Part shown: in pieces, positions 1 to 6,101 of the stretch | Position numbering within the stretch: the first letter of the stretch is position 1 | Layout: each line of letters begins with the position of its first letter | From: Microcaldota archaeon | GTDB taxonomy: Archaea > Iainarchaeota > Iainarchaeia > JAADDC01 | Direction: 5' to 3' | Assembly (NCBI GenBank): GCA_027000685.1 | Contig: JALTNN010000005.1 | Span: 1-8,373, forward strand | Length of the DNA stretch: 8,373 bases | Translations under genes and position numbers: made by a program | Notes under the pieces: generated by a model | Databases searched by the model: none | What the model saw: the letters and a program-made list of their open reading frames with translations, nothing else | Told to the model about the DNA's origin: nothing

Positions 1-498
1 GGGAAGTACCCCATAGAGCTCTTCGTGAGGTTCACGGAGCTCGGCAAGAACCTCGATGAATACGACTCGAAGGGGTCCGCGGGCGTTTACGCCGCTGAAG
101 CCGAGATGAGGGAGTTTCCGGAGGTGAGGTACGTCAGAGGAGACAGGATACCCTGGGTGTACGCGCTCGACCCTGACCTCCTCGGAAGGAAGAAGGTAAC
201 GAAGTCTATGTTCGCGAGGACTGTCTCGCACGTGGTGAGAAAGGGGATGAAGATCTATCCGATGCCCTACATTGAGGAGATCGCCGGAAGGTACGATAAG
301 ATACTCTACGTGTTCGACAGATACACGAACCCGTCTAAGTTCATGAGGCTTATAAGTGGGACTGCCATGAACACCCTTGACAGCTTCTTCACCGAGGAGG
401 AGGAAGTTCGGGAGAAGAGGACGGGCACGCTCCTTGACTACTTGGAGGTGGAGGAGCCGAGGGAGAAGAGGAAGGTAACGCTCGAGGACTACTTCTGA
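1..498 (+). CDS. C-terminal fragment of a probable family B DNA polymerase (thumb plus PCNA-binding tail)
   Basis: The reading frame is open from base 1, so this is the 3' end of a longer gene; the GTG at 25 is internal, not a start. About 165 residues are visible. From memory, the stretch ELFVRFTELGKNLDEY followed by GDRIPWVY resembles the thumb domain of archaeal PolB (pattern EL..-..L..Y...G..V..A...-G..I.YV), and the later PYIEE segment plus the helix after it resemble the YYI(D/E)NQ...RI region. Numbering from the GTG at 25, the tail holds MNTLDSFF (115-122), TGTLLDYL (133-140) and KVTLEDYF (150-157), all resembling the PCNA-interacting peptide; the last is the extreme C-terminus. The catalytic palm and exonuclease domains lie outside the window, so the polymerase call rests on weak thumb similarity plus the PIP-like end. 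Another PCNA-bound replication or repair protein is possible. alaS follows after 31 bp on the same strand. Confidence 0.6.
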   Translation, partial: GKYPIELFVRFTELGKNLDEYDSKGSAGVYAAEAEMREFPEVRYVRGDRIPWVYALDPDLLGRKKVTKSMFARTVSHVVRKGMKIYPMPYIEEIAGRYDKILYVFDRYTNPSKFMRLISGTAMNTLDSFFTEEEEVREKRTGTLLDYLEVEEPREKRKVTLEDYF

Positions 499-500
499 TG

Positions 501-506
501 TTTTAA
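501..506 (+). promoter_or_regulatory. TATA-like box for alaS
   Basis: TTTTAA is centred about 26 nt before the GTG start at 530, the usual TATA-to-transcription-start distance in archaea. There is no clear Shine-Dalgarno between it and the start, so a leaderless alaS mRNA is inferred. A second TTTTAA at 523-528 is too close to serve that start. Confidence 0.5.
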
Positions 507-529
507 CCCTTTCCCGCACAACTTTTAAG

Positions 530-3175
530 GTGGTGGACAAGAAGGCCCTGAAGGAAAAGTTCTCGAAGGAGTGGGAGAAGCACTACAAACTCGAGTTCTT
601 CGAGAGGGAGGGCTTCGTCAGGAAGAAGTGCTCGTGTGGGAAGTACTTCTGGACGCTTGACGAGGAGAGGGAGCGCTGTGGAGAGCCAGAACATACAGGT
701 TACCAGTTCATAGGCGAGCCCCTCGGGAGAAAGAGGGGCTACGAGGACACGTGGTTTGAGATGGCGGAGTTCTACGAGAAGCACGGCCACACAGTCATCT
801 CGAGGTACCCCGTGGTGGCAAGATGGAGGGATGACCTCTTCTTCACTATAGCCTCCATCGCGGTGTTCCAGCCCTACGTGGTGAGGGGCGAGGTGGAGCC
901 GCCCGCCAACCCGCTCCTCATACCACAGCCCTCTCTCAGGTTCAAGGACGTCGAGAACGTGGGCTTCTCCGGGAGGCACTTCACCTCGTTCGTCATGGTG
1001 GGACAGCACGCCTTTAACGGAGAGGAGGACGTGGTGTGGAAGGAAGAGGCCGTGGAGCAGATCTTCAGGTACATGACGGAGGTCGTGGGGATACCCCGGG
1101 AAGAAGTGGTCTTCCACGAAGACGTGTGGGCTGGTGGAGGTAACTTCGGGCCCTCCGTGGAGTACTTCGCGAGGGGGCTCGAGCTCGGAAATGTGGTGTT
1201 CATGCAGTACGAGGAAACTCCAAGTGGATATAGGGAGCTCGACATCAGGGTTCTCGACCATGGGATAGGCCTGTCTAGGTTTGCCTGGATAAGGAACGGG
1301 ACTAACACCCCCTACGAGGTGGTACTCCCCCGCACTGTGAGGGAGCTCGTGGAGAACATCTCCGTTGACGTGCCGGAGGACGTCCTAAGGCGGTTCTATT
1401 CCCTGGCTGGAAGGCTGAACTTCGACGAGGTGGAGGACACTGCGGGATTGAAGAGGGAGATCGAGAGGGAACTCGGGTTCCCCGGCTTCTTCGAGAAATA
1501 TGAGGAGCTCGCGAGCGCCTACGCCGTCGCTGACCACCTTAGGACGCTCTTGTTTGCCATCCGAGACGGTGCGTTTCCGTCAAATGTGGGAGGTGGTTAT
1601 AACCTCAGGGTATTAGCGAGGAGGGTGTTCGCCTTCGAGGAGAGGTTCGGGTGGATGCTCGACTATCCACATCTCTTCTCCCTCGTCGCGAAAGACCAGA
1701 GCAGGATGTTCCCGGAGCTCGGTGATGCCGTCGAGCTTGCAGCGGAGGTTATGGAAGAGGAGAAGAAGAAGTACAGGGCCACGAAGGAGAAGGGAAGGAG
1801 GAAGGTGACCGTACTTGCGAGGAAGAAGGGAGGTATAACTCTCGATGATCTTAGGCTCCTCTACGAGAGCTACGGGATAACCCCCGAGGACGTGAAGACG
1901 TTCCTGAGGGAAGAGGGGCTGGACATCGAAGTACCGGAAGGCTTCTACTCCACCCTGAGGGAGGGGGCTGAGAAGACAGAGAAGAAGGACAGGACGGTGA
2001 AGGTAGATGCCTCTAAGTACCCGAAGACGGAGCTGCTGTTCTACCAAGACCCCTATCTGAGGGAGTTCGAGGCAAGGGTGCTGGGTGTAGAAGGGGGGTG
2101 GGTGATTCTCGACAGGACGGCCTTTTATCCGGAAGGTGGCGGTCAGGAGGCCGACAGGGGAGAGCTGAACGGCGTGAAAGTGCTCGACGTCCAGAAGGTG
2201 GACGGCGTCGTGCTGCACAGGGTAGAGGATCCTGGGAAATTCGGGAAGGGTGTGAAAGTTAGGGGGATTATTGACTGGGGGAGGAGGAGCAGGCTCATGA
2301 AACACCACACCGCCACCCACATCATCCTCGCAGCCGCCCGCAGGGTCCTCGGTCATCATGTTTGGCAGGAAGGTGCACACAAGGGAGAGGACGAAGCACA
2401 CATCGACGTTTCCCACTTCAGGGCCATAACGAGGGAGGAGCTCGACGAGATAGAGAGGGAAGCCAACAGGATCGTGAGGGATAACGTGGAGGTGAGGACG
2501 TACTGGCTGGGCAGGACGGAGGCGGAGAGGAGGTTCGGCACGACCATATATCAGGGAGGAGCCGTTCCTGGGAGAACACTGAGGATAGTGGAGATCCCCG
2601 GAATAGACGTGGAGGCCTGTGGCGGAACACATGTAAGCAGGACGGGAGAGGTGGGCTTCATCAAGATCGTGGGTAGGAAGAGTGTGGCAGACGGTGTGGA
2701 GAGGATAGTCTTCAAGGCGGGCGAGGCGGCCGTAGAATATGTCCAAGAATTGGTGAATGTTCTCAGGGAGACGTCGGAGGTGTTCAGGGTAGGGTGGAGG
2801 GAGGTTCCGGCGACGGCAAGGAAGTTCATGGAGAAGGTAAAGGAGCTCGAGAAGGAGCTTGACGGGATGAGGAAGGATCTGGCCGCTGAGCTCGCGAAGG
2901 ATGTGAAAAGTGGGGTCGTTGTCATAGGGAGATCGGATCCGAGGCTGGCCGCCATGATCTACGAAGCTTACGGGAAGGATCTCATCGTGGTGGCAAGGGT
3001 AGGGAGGCCAAACATCATGGTGTTTGGTAAGTGGACAGAGGAGGTGGCGGGCAGGCTGAGAGAGCGCGGTGCGAAAGGCGGCGGTAAAGGTGAAAGGGCG
3101 TTTCTATACGTCGAGGGAGACCCGGAAGAGGTTGTGAGGGAGGTCGTCTCGGAGCTCAAGAAAGGAGCTTCCTGA
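530..3175 (+). CDS. alaS: Alanyl-tRNA synthetase, archaeal type
   Basis: Charges tRNA-Ala with alanine in the cytoplasm and deacylates mischarged Ser/Gly-tRNA-Ala. At 881 aa it has the usual archaeal full length. The N-terminus has the archaeal Cys-rich segment (C34, C36, C50, with H55 where a Cys is common). The class II catalytic core follows: motif 2 around R137 to R149-H150 (SLRFKDVENV...SGRHFT) and motif 3 around 243-252 (DHGIGLSRFAW). The tRNA-recognition region includes N352 (SNVGGGYNLR) and LLYESYG near 443-449. The editing domain carries HxxxH at H593/H597 (HHTATH) and CxxxH at C697/H701 (CGGTH). A coiled segment (about 745-795) leads to a C-terminal DHHA1-type domain with GAKGGGKGERA. 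The GTG at 530 is chosen because the TATA-like box fits it; the GTG at 533 is equally usable. The 3' end overlaps the convergent DHH gene by 20 bp. E446 stands where a tRNA-recognition Asp is expected (see findings). Confidence 0.98.
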   Translation: MVDKKALKEKFSKEWEKHYKLEFFEREGFVRKKCSCGKYFWTLDEERERCGEPEHTGYQFIGEPLGRKRGYEDTWFEMAEFYEKHGHTVISRYPVVARWRDDLFFTIASIAVFQPYVVRGEVEPPANPLLIPQPSLRFKDVENVGFSGRHFTSFVMVGQHAFNGEEDVVWKEEAVEQIFRYMTEVVGIPREEVVFHEDVWAGGGNFGPSVEYFARGLELGNVVFMQYEETPSGYRELDIRVLDHGIGLSRFAWIRNGTNTPYEVVLPRTVRELVENISVDVPEDVLRRFYSLAGRLNFDEVEDTAGLKREIERELGFPGFFEKYEELASAYAVADHLRTLLFAIRDGAFPSNVGGGYNLRVLARRVFAFEERFGWMLDYPHLFSLVAKDQSRMFPELGDAVELAAEVMEEEKKKYRATKEKGRRKVTVLARKKGGITLDDLRLLYESYGITPEDVKTFLREEGLDIEVPEGFYSTLREGAEKTEKKDRTVKVDASKYPKTELLFYQDPYLREFEARVLGVEGGWVILDRTAFYPEGGGQEADRGELNGVKVLDVQKVDGVVLHRVEDPGKFGKGVKVRGIIDWGRRSRLMKHHTATHIILAAARRVLGHHVWQEGAHKGEDEAHIDVSHFRAITREELDEIEREANRIVRDNVEVRTYWLGRTEAERRFGTTIYQGGAVPGRTLRIVEIPGIDVEACGGTHVSRTGEVGFIKIVGRKSVADGVERIVFKAGEAAVEYVQELVNVLRETSEVFRVGWREVPATARKFMEKVKELEKELDGMRKDLAAELAKDVKSGVVVIGRSDPRLAAMIYEAYGKDLIVVARVGRPNIMVFGKWTEEVAGRLRERGAKGGGKGERAFLYVEGDPEEVVREVVSELKKGAS

Positions 3176-4178
3176 CCTCGGCTATGAACTCGTCCAGCCT
3201 GTCCTCTGGAACCCTGAGGCCAGCAGCCGGCGCATGTCCCCCGCCGTTCGTCCCCCATCGCCGTCCGAGGTTGGACGCGAAGACGCCCAGGTGAACCTTT
3301 CTCTCCCTAGCCTGTTGGTACCTCAGGGAGAAGTTGTAGATCCCGTCCTCGAGGATCCCTACCGCGAAGAGGACATCGGGGTTCCTCTTTGAGGCCACAG
3401 TTGCCACGGCAGACTTGAAACGAGCGCGTTCAGGGGGGAGCACAATGATCTGGTAGTTCTTTCCTCCCTCCACGAGGTACTTGTCAAGGTTCGAAAGGAT
3501 ATCGTGAAGTCCCCTCTCAAACTCCCTCTTCATCCTGAGCAGCTCCTCGTTGCCGACAAACTCGCCTATGTCCTTGGTCTCTTCGAGGACGCTGAAGAGG
3601 ACCGGAAGTTTTTCGGGGGAAACGGAGCCCACCATGTGTGCCGCCAGCTCCACAGTCCTCTCGTCCAACCCGTAGTAGTAGGGCTTGAGATAGTCGTAGC
3701 ACGAGTCTCCAAAGGAGGTGACGGCGACCTTCCAGAGGTCTCCAGACTTGTTTATCTCGTTCCTGAAGAGGAGATAGACGAGGAATCCCGTGTTGTACTT
3801 CGAGGCATTCGGCACCCCGAGGAGGTGGGGATTGTAGCCCGTGAGGGTGTGCGGGTGTTCGTTCCAGGGGTGGTGGTCAACGGCAAAAGCCTTCCTCCCC
3901 GTCTCGTCGAGGTATCCCGCAAGCTGGGGAGTGGGAGAGAGGTCAAGTAGCACGGGTGTGTAGTCCGGGTGTTCGGCTAAAATGTCCGTCATCCGCTCCC
4001 TCTGGGTGATTGTGATGAGGGTAGAGAGGTAGGGGTTCCTCTTGTGGACGTAGCGGGCAAAGAGATGGGCCGAGAGGACTCCGTCGGCGTCGTCGTCCGC
4101 CACAATGAGCAGGCGGCCGGAACGGGGGAGCTTCGAGAGGAACCTCCTACCCTCCTCCATGAGCCTCCCAACATCCAC
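3156..4178 (-). CDS. DHH/DHHA1 family phosphoesterase (RecJ/NrnA-like)
   Basis: A probable Mn2+-dependent phosphodiesterase acting on single-stranded DNA, short oligonucleotides or nucleotide second messengers; the substrate cannot be told from sequence. The 340-aa protein has the DHH motifs in order: DDDADG (28-33, as in RecJ DYDADG), DLSP (79-82), the signature VDHHPW (D101-H102-H103), and a GD (G157-D158) that fits the fourth metal motif. The C-terminal DHHA1 domain has GGGHAPAAG (312-320), which binds substrate in the family. All expected metal-binding acidic and His residues are present, so it looks active. It is shorter than bacterial RecJ (no OB fold) and than typical archaeal GAN/RecJ-like proteins, and near the size of NrnA-like enzymes. 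Start is GTG at 4178, with a TATA-like palindrome centred 27 nt upstream and no ribosome-binding site, suggesting a leaderless mRNA. It is convergent with alaS (20-bp overlap) and divergent from nep1. Confidence 0.9.
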   Translation of the reverse strand: MDVGRLMEEGRRFLSKLPRSGRLLIVADDDADGVLSAHLFARYVHKRNPYLSTLITITQRERMTDILAEHPDYTPVLLDLSPTPQLAGYLDETGRKAFAVDHHPWNEHPHTLTGYNPHLLGVPNASKYNTGFLVYLLFRNEINKSGDLWKVAVTSFGDSCYDYLKPYYYGLDERTVELAAHMVGSVSPEKLPVLFSVLEETKDIGEFVGNEELLRMKREFERGLHDILSNLDKYLVEGGKNYQIIVLPPERARFKSAVATVASKRNPDVLFAVGILEDGIYNFSLRYQQARERKVHLGVFASNLGRRWGTNGGGHAPAAGLRVPEDRLDEFIAEVRKLLS

Positions 4179-4187
4179 AATAAAAAG
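4179..4187 (+). promoter_or_regulatory. TATA-like box for nep1
   Basis: AATAAAAAG is centred near 4183. A start of transcription 26-29 nt downstream would fall at about 4209-4212, at or just before the GTG at 4212 and 9-12 nt before the ATG at 4221. The box abuts the first base of the oppositely oriented DHH gene. Confidence 0.45.
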
Positions 4188-4200
4188 AGGGGTGGAGGGG

Positions 4201-4210
4201 TTATTAATAA
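4201..4210 (-). promoter_or_regulatory. Palindromic TATA-like box for the DHH gene
   Basis: TTATTAATAA is a perfect 10-bp palindrome centred 27 nt upstream of the GTG start at 4178, the spacing expected for leaderless transcription. It lies directly against the 5' end of nep1, so TBP bound here could also impede nep1 transcription. Confidence 0.5.
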
Positions 4211-4220
4211 CGTGGAGGAG

Positions 4221-4862
4221 ATGAGGCTTCTCCTCGTGGAGTCAGCACTTGCCCTCGTCCCGAAGGAGCACAGGGATCACCCAGCTGTTAGGAACTGGTG
4301 TAAGCGTTTTGGGAGGAAGCCTCACGAGGCTGTTCTGGATGTCAACTATCACTTCCAGTTCATGAGAGAGTGGGAACATCCTGGAAAATGGGGAAGGCCC
4401 GACATCGTCCACTACACGCTCCTCTACGCCCTTGAAAGCCCCCTTGCAAAGAGGGGACTTCTTGACGTCTACGTCCACACGGTGGAAGGAAAGGTGTTTC
4501 ATGTGGAGAAGGGGACGAGGCTCCCCCGGGGCTACTCGAGGTTCATAGGTATAGTGAGCCAAGTCCTCAGGGGGATGGACACCCCGAGGATTCATCCGCT
4601 GAACACAAATATTCACGATTTGTTGGACAAATGGAGGGAGGAGAGCTACACCATCGTGCTCCTCTCAGAAGAGGGAGAGAAGAGGGATTGGGACTGGTTG
4701 AAGGGCAAAGTAGCCGTACTTGTGGGTGCATTCGCGGGAGGACCCTTTGTCGAGGAGTACGGCGAGGACCTGAGGGTGTCGATCTGGGACGAGCCCCTTA
4801 ACACGTGGAATGTAGTGGGGGAGGTGATAGCATCGAGGGAGAGGATCCTCGGGTTGTTGTAG
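4221..4862 (+). CDS. nep1: rRNA pseudouridine N1-methyltransferase Nep1/Emg1
   Basis: A SPOUT-class (alpha/beta knot) SAM-dependent methyltransferase that N1-methylates a pseudouridine in 16S rRNA helix 35 and acts in small-subunit biogenesis; in M. jannaschii the target is position 914. The 213-aa length suits archaeal members. Visible family blocks are the start MRLLLVESALALVP, GRPDIVH (58-64) followed by the ALESPL segment, the Arg-rich RNA-facing stretch GTRLPRGYSRF (R100, R103, R107), VGAFAGGPF (168-176) and VSIWDEPLNTWNV (186-198), the last two forming the SAM-binding knot. The ATG at 4221 is chosen because the family N-terminus begins there. A GTG at 4212 would add VEE and would better fit a leaderless transcript from the box at 4179-4187. 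The frame stays open further upstream, but that part is antisense to the DHH gene and unlike Nep1. The 3' end is shared with the DUF72 gene in another frame. Confidence 0.93.
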   Translation: MRLLLVESALALVPKEHRDHPAVRNWCKRFGRKPHEAVLDVNYHFQFMREWEHPGKWGRPDIVHYTLLYALESPLAKRGLLDVYVHTVEGKVFHVEKGTRLPRGYSRFIGIVSQVLRGMDTPRIHPLNTNIHDLLDKWREESYTIVLLSEEGEKRDWDWLKGKVAVLVGAFAGGPFVEEYGEDLRVSIWDEPLNTWNVVGEVIASRERILGLL

Positions 4863-5572
4863 GGTGTGCCGGGTGGAACTACTTCAGGCCAAAGTTCTTC
4901 TTCGGCGAAGACTGGAAAAATCGGTTCACATCGGTTTTGAATGCCTACGCCAGACTGTTCAACTTCGTAGAGGTGAACTCCACCTTCTACAGGTTGCCAC
5001 GGCCGGAGACGGCGGAGAGGTGGAGGAGAGAGGTGGGTGAGGAGTTTCTCTTCAGCGTCAAGGCGCCTAGAACGATAACCCACGAGAACTGCTACAGGGG
5101 TGTAGAAGACGTCACGGAGGAGTTCCTTGAGGTAGTGAGAGCTCTGAAGGCGTTCTTCGTCCTTTTTCAGTCCCCAAAGAGCTTCAGATTTTCAGAGGAG
5201 AACCTGAAGGCTGTGACCGACTATATTAACAGTCTTCCGGACAGGTACACCTACGGTGTGGAATTCAGGGGCTGGGCTCAGGAAGAGGTGAGGAAACTCG
5301 CTGAAAAGGTTAACGTGGTTCACGTGGTCGACCCGTTCGCAAGTTCCCCCGTCACAGAGGGGGTGTACTACTTCCGGCTCCACGGTTCGCCGCCGGGGCC
5401 GAGGATGTACCGGTACAGGTATACTGAGAAGGACCTCCTCTGGCTTATGGAGAAAGTGCTTGAACTCGGGGGGAACGTTTACGTCGTCTTCAACAACGTG
5501 TGGATGTATGAGGACGCGAAGAGGTTCAGAGAGATGTTAATAACTCGGAGATCCTCCGGAAGTCCTCCCTGA
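4805..5572 (+). CDS. DUF72 (YecE-like) family protein
   Basis: DUF72 proteins adopt a TIM-barrel-like fold; their biochemical function is not established. Characteristic blocks are VVVGCAGWNY near residues 17-26 (family pattern VGxSGWxY), NFVEVNSTFYRLP (53-65), FLFSVKAPRTITHE, YGVEFRGW, VYYFRLHGSP and the C-terminal VVFNNVWMYEDAKRF. The length of 255 aa is normal. GTG at 4805 is the only ATG/GTG/TTG codon in frame ahead of the conserved core, giving a 58-nt overlap with nep1 and about 15 residues of N-terminal extension. No ribosome-binding site precedes it. A strong Shine-Dalgarno sequence instead lies at 4820-4828, 7 nt (from its GGAGG core) before an in-frame ATC at 4832, so the true start is uncertain. 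The gene is probably cotranscribed with nep1. It overlaps the uracil-DNA glycosylase gene tail-to-tail by 47 bp. Confidence 0.9.
   Translation: MECSGGGDSIEGEDPRVVVGCAGWNYFRPKFFFGEDWKNRFTSVLNAYARLFNFVEVNSTFYRLPRPETAERWRREVGEEFLFSVKAPRTITHENCYRGVEDVTEEFLEVVRALKAFFVLFQSPKSFRFSEENLKAVTDYINSLPDRYTYGVEFRGWAQEEVRKLAEKVNVVHVVDPFASSPVTEGVYYFRLHGSPPGPRMYRYRYTEKDLLWLMEKVLELGGNVYVVFNNVWMYEDAKRFREMLITRRSSGSPP
4820..4828 (+). promoter_or_regulatory. Strong Shine-Dalgarno-like site inside the 3' end of nep1
   Basis: GGAGGTGAT is a 9-nt full complement of the conserved 3' end of 16S rRNA (AUCACCUCC). It lies in nep1 codons for V-G-E-V-I, a coding constraint that could produce it by chance. In the DUF72 frame the next codons are agc then ATC at 4832, with no ATG, GTG or TTG before the conserved domain. 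Confidence 0.5.
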
Positions 5573-6101
5573 GGATGTCCTCCACATCTTTCCTCCGGAG
5601 GGCGGCCGCCGGGTGAAATGTCGGGAAGACTCTCACGACGCCGTAGAGGGTGGACGAGCTGTACAGCCTCCCCCTTGCCTCCGTCAGCTTCCGGTAGGGA
5701 ATGCCGAACCTCTCACACGTCCACGCCCAAGCGAACCTCCCGAGGGTGACAATGAGTCTGGGGGAGAGCAGGCGTATCTGTTCCTCGAGGTACGGGGAGC
5801 ACGCTGTTATTTCGTCCGGCTCCGGATCCCGGTTACCTGGTGGCCTACACTTGAGGACGTTCGTTATGTAAACATCCTCCCTCGTGAGACCTATGGAGAG
5901 GAGGAGCTCGTCGAGGAGCTTGCCCGCCTTTCCCACGAAGGGCCTTCCCTCAAGGTCCTCGTTCCTCCCGGGCGCCTCGCCGACGAACATTACTCCCTTT
6001 CGGAAGCCCCCTTCGCCCGGAACGGGGTTTGTCCTCGTGAGGTGGAGCGGGCAACGGGTACACCTCCTTATCCTCTCCTCTACCTCCTCCAAGCTCACCA
6101 C
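5526..6101 (-). CDS. udg: Type 4 (4Fe-4S) uracil-DNA glycosylase
   Basis: Excises uracil from DNA (deaminated cytosine) to begin base-excision repair, a repair need raised by heat. The 191-aa protein has the four cluster cysteines C14 and C17 (RCTRCPL), C85 (NVLKCRPPGNRDP) and C101. The active-site motif is GEAPGR (41-46), with the downstream EGRPFVGKAG, which places it in type 4 (UDGa) rather than type 5 (which has GLAPA). The second motif is FHPAAAL with H163. All key positions are kept. The start is GTG at 6101, overlapping the end of glyS by 7 bp, with a purine-rich GAGAGG a few bases upstream inside glyS. GTG at 6098 is an alternative. It is the second gene of an apparent glyS-udg operon. 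Its last 47 bp are also the end of the DUF72 gene on the other strand. Confidence 0.95.
   Translation of the reverse strand: MVSLEEVEERIRRCTRCPLHLTRTNPVPGEGGFRKGVMFVGEAPGRNEDLEGRPFVGKAGKLLDELLLSIGLTREDVYITNVLKCRPPGNRDPEPDEITACSPYLEEQIRLLSPRLIVTLGRFAWAWTCERFGIPYRKLTEARGRLYSSSTLYGVVRVFPTFHPAAALRRKDVEDILREDFRRISELLTSL

Noticed and set aside
523..528. Second TTTTAA just before the alaS start, considered as a TATA box.
   Set aside because: Only a few bases from GTG 530; transcription would begin about 20 nt inside alaS. The box at 501-506 has the right spacing.
503..1261. Minus-strand open frame of 252 codons opposite the 5' part of alaS.
   Set aside because: Same reasoning: antisense to the AlaRS catalytic domain, low-complexity composition, no family signature.
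1613..2746. Long minus-strand open frame of 377 codons opposite alaS.
   Set aside because: It lies wholly antisense to the conserved core and editing domain of AlaRS, its product is a Pro/His/Leu-rich string with no recognisable motif, and such open frames are common opposite AGG/GAG-rich genes.
3156..4178. DHH protein considered as a cyclic-nucleotide signalling phosphodiesterase of a CRISPR or defence system.
   Set aside because: It has only the generic DHH-DHHA1 architecture without sensor, membrane or CARF-like domains, and no defence genes nearby, so a repair or RNA-turnover role is the simpler reading.
4044..4220. Extended start for nep1 at GTG 4044.
   Set aside because: The added residues are antisense to the DHH gene's metal-binding N-terminus and include the promoter spacer. 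Nep1 homologs begin at about the ATG at 4221.
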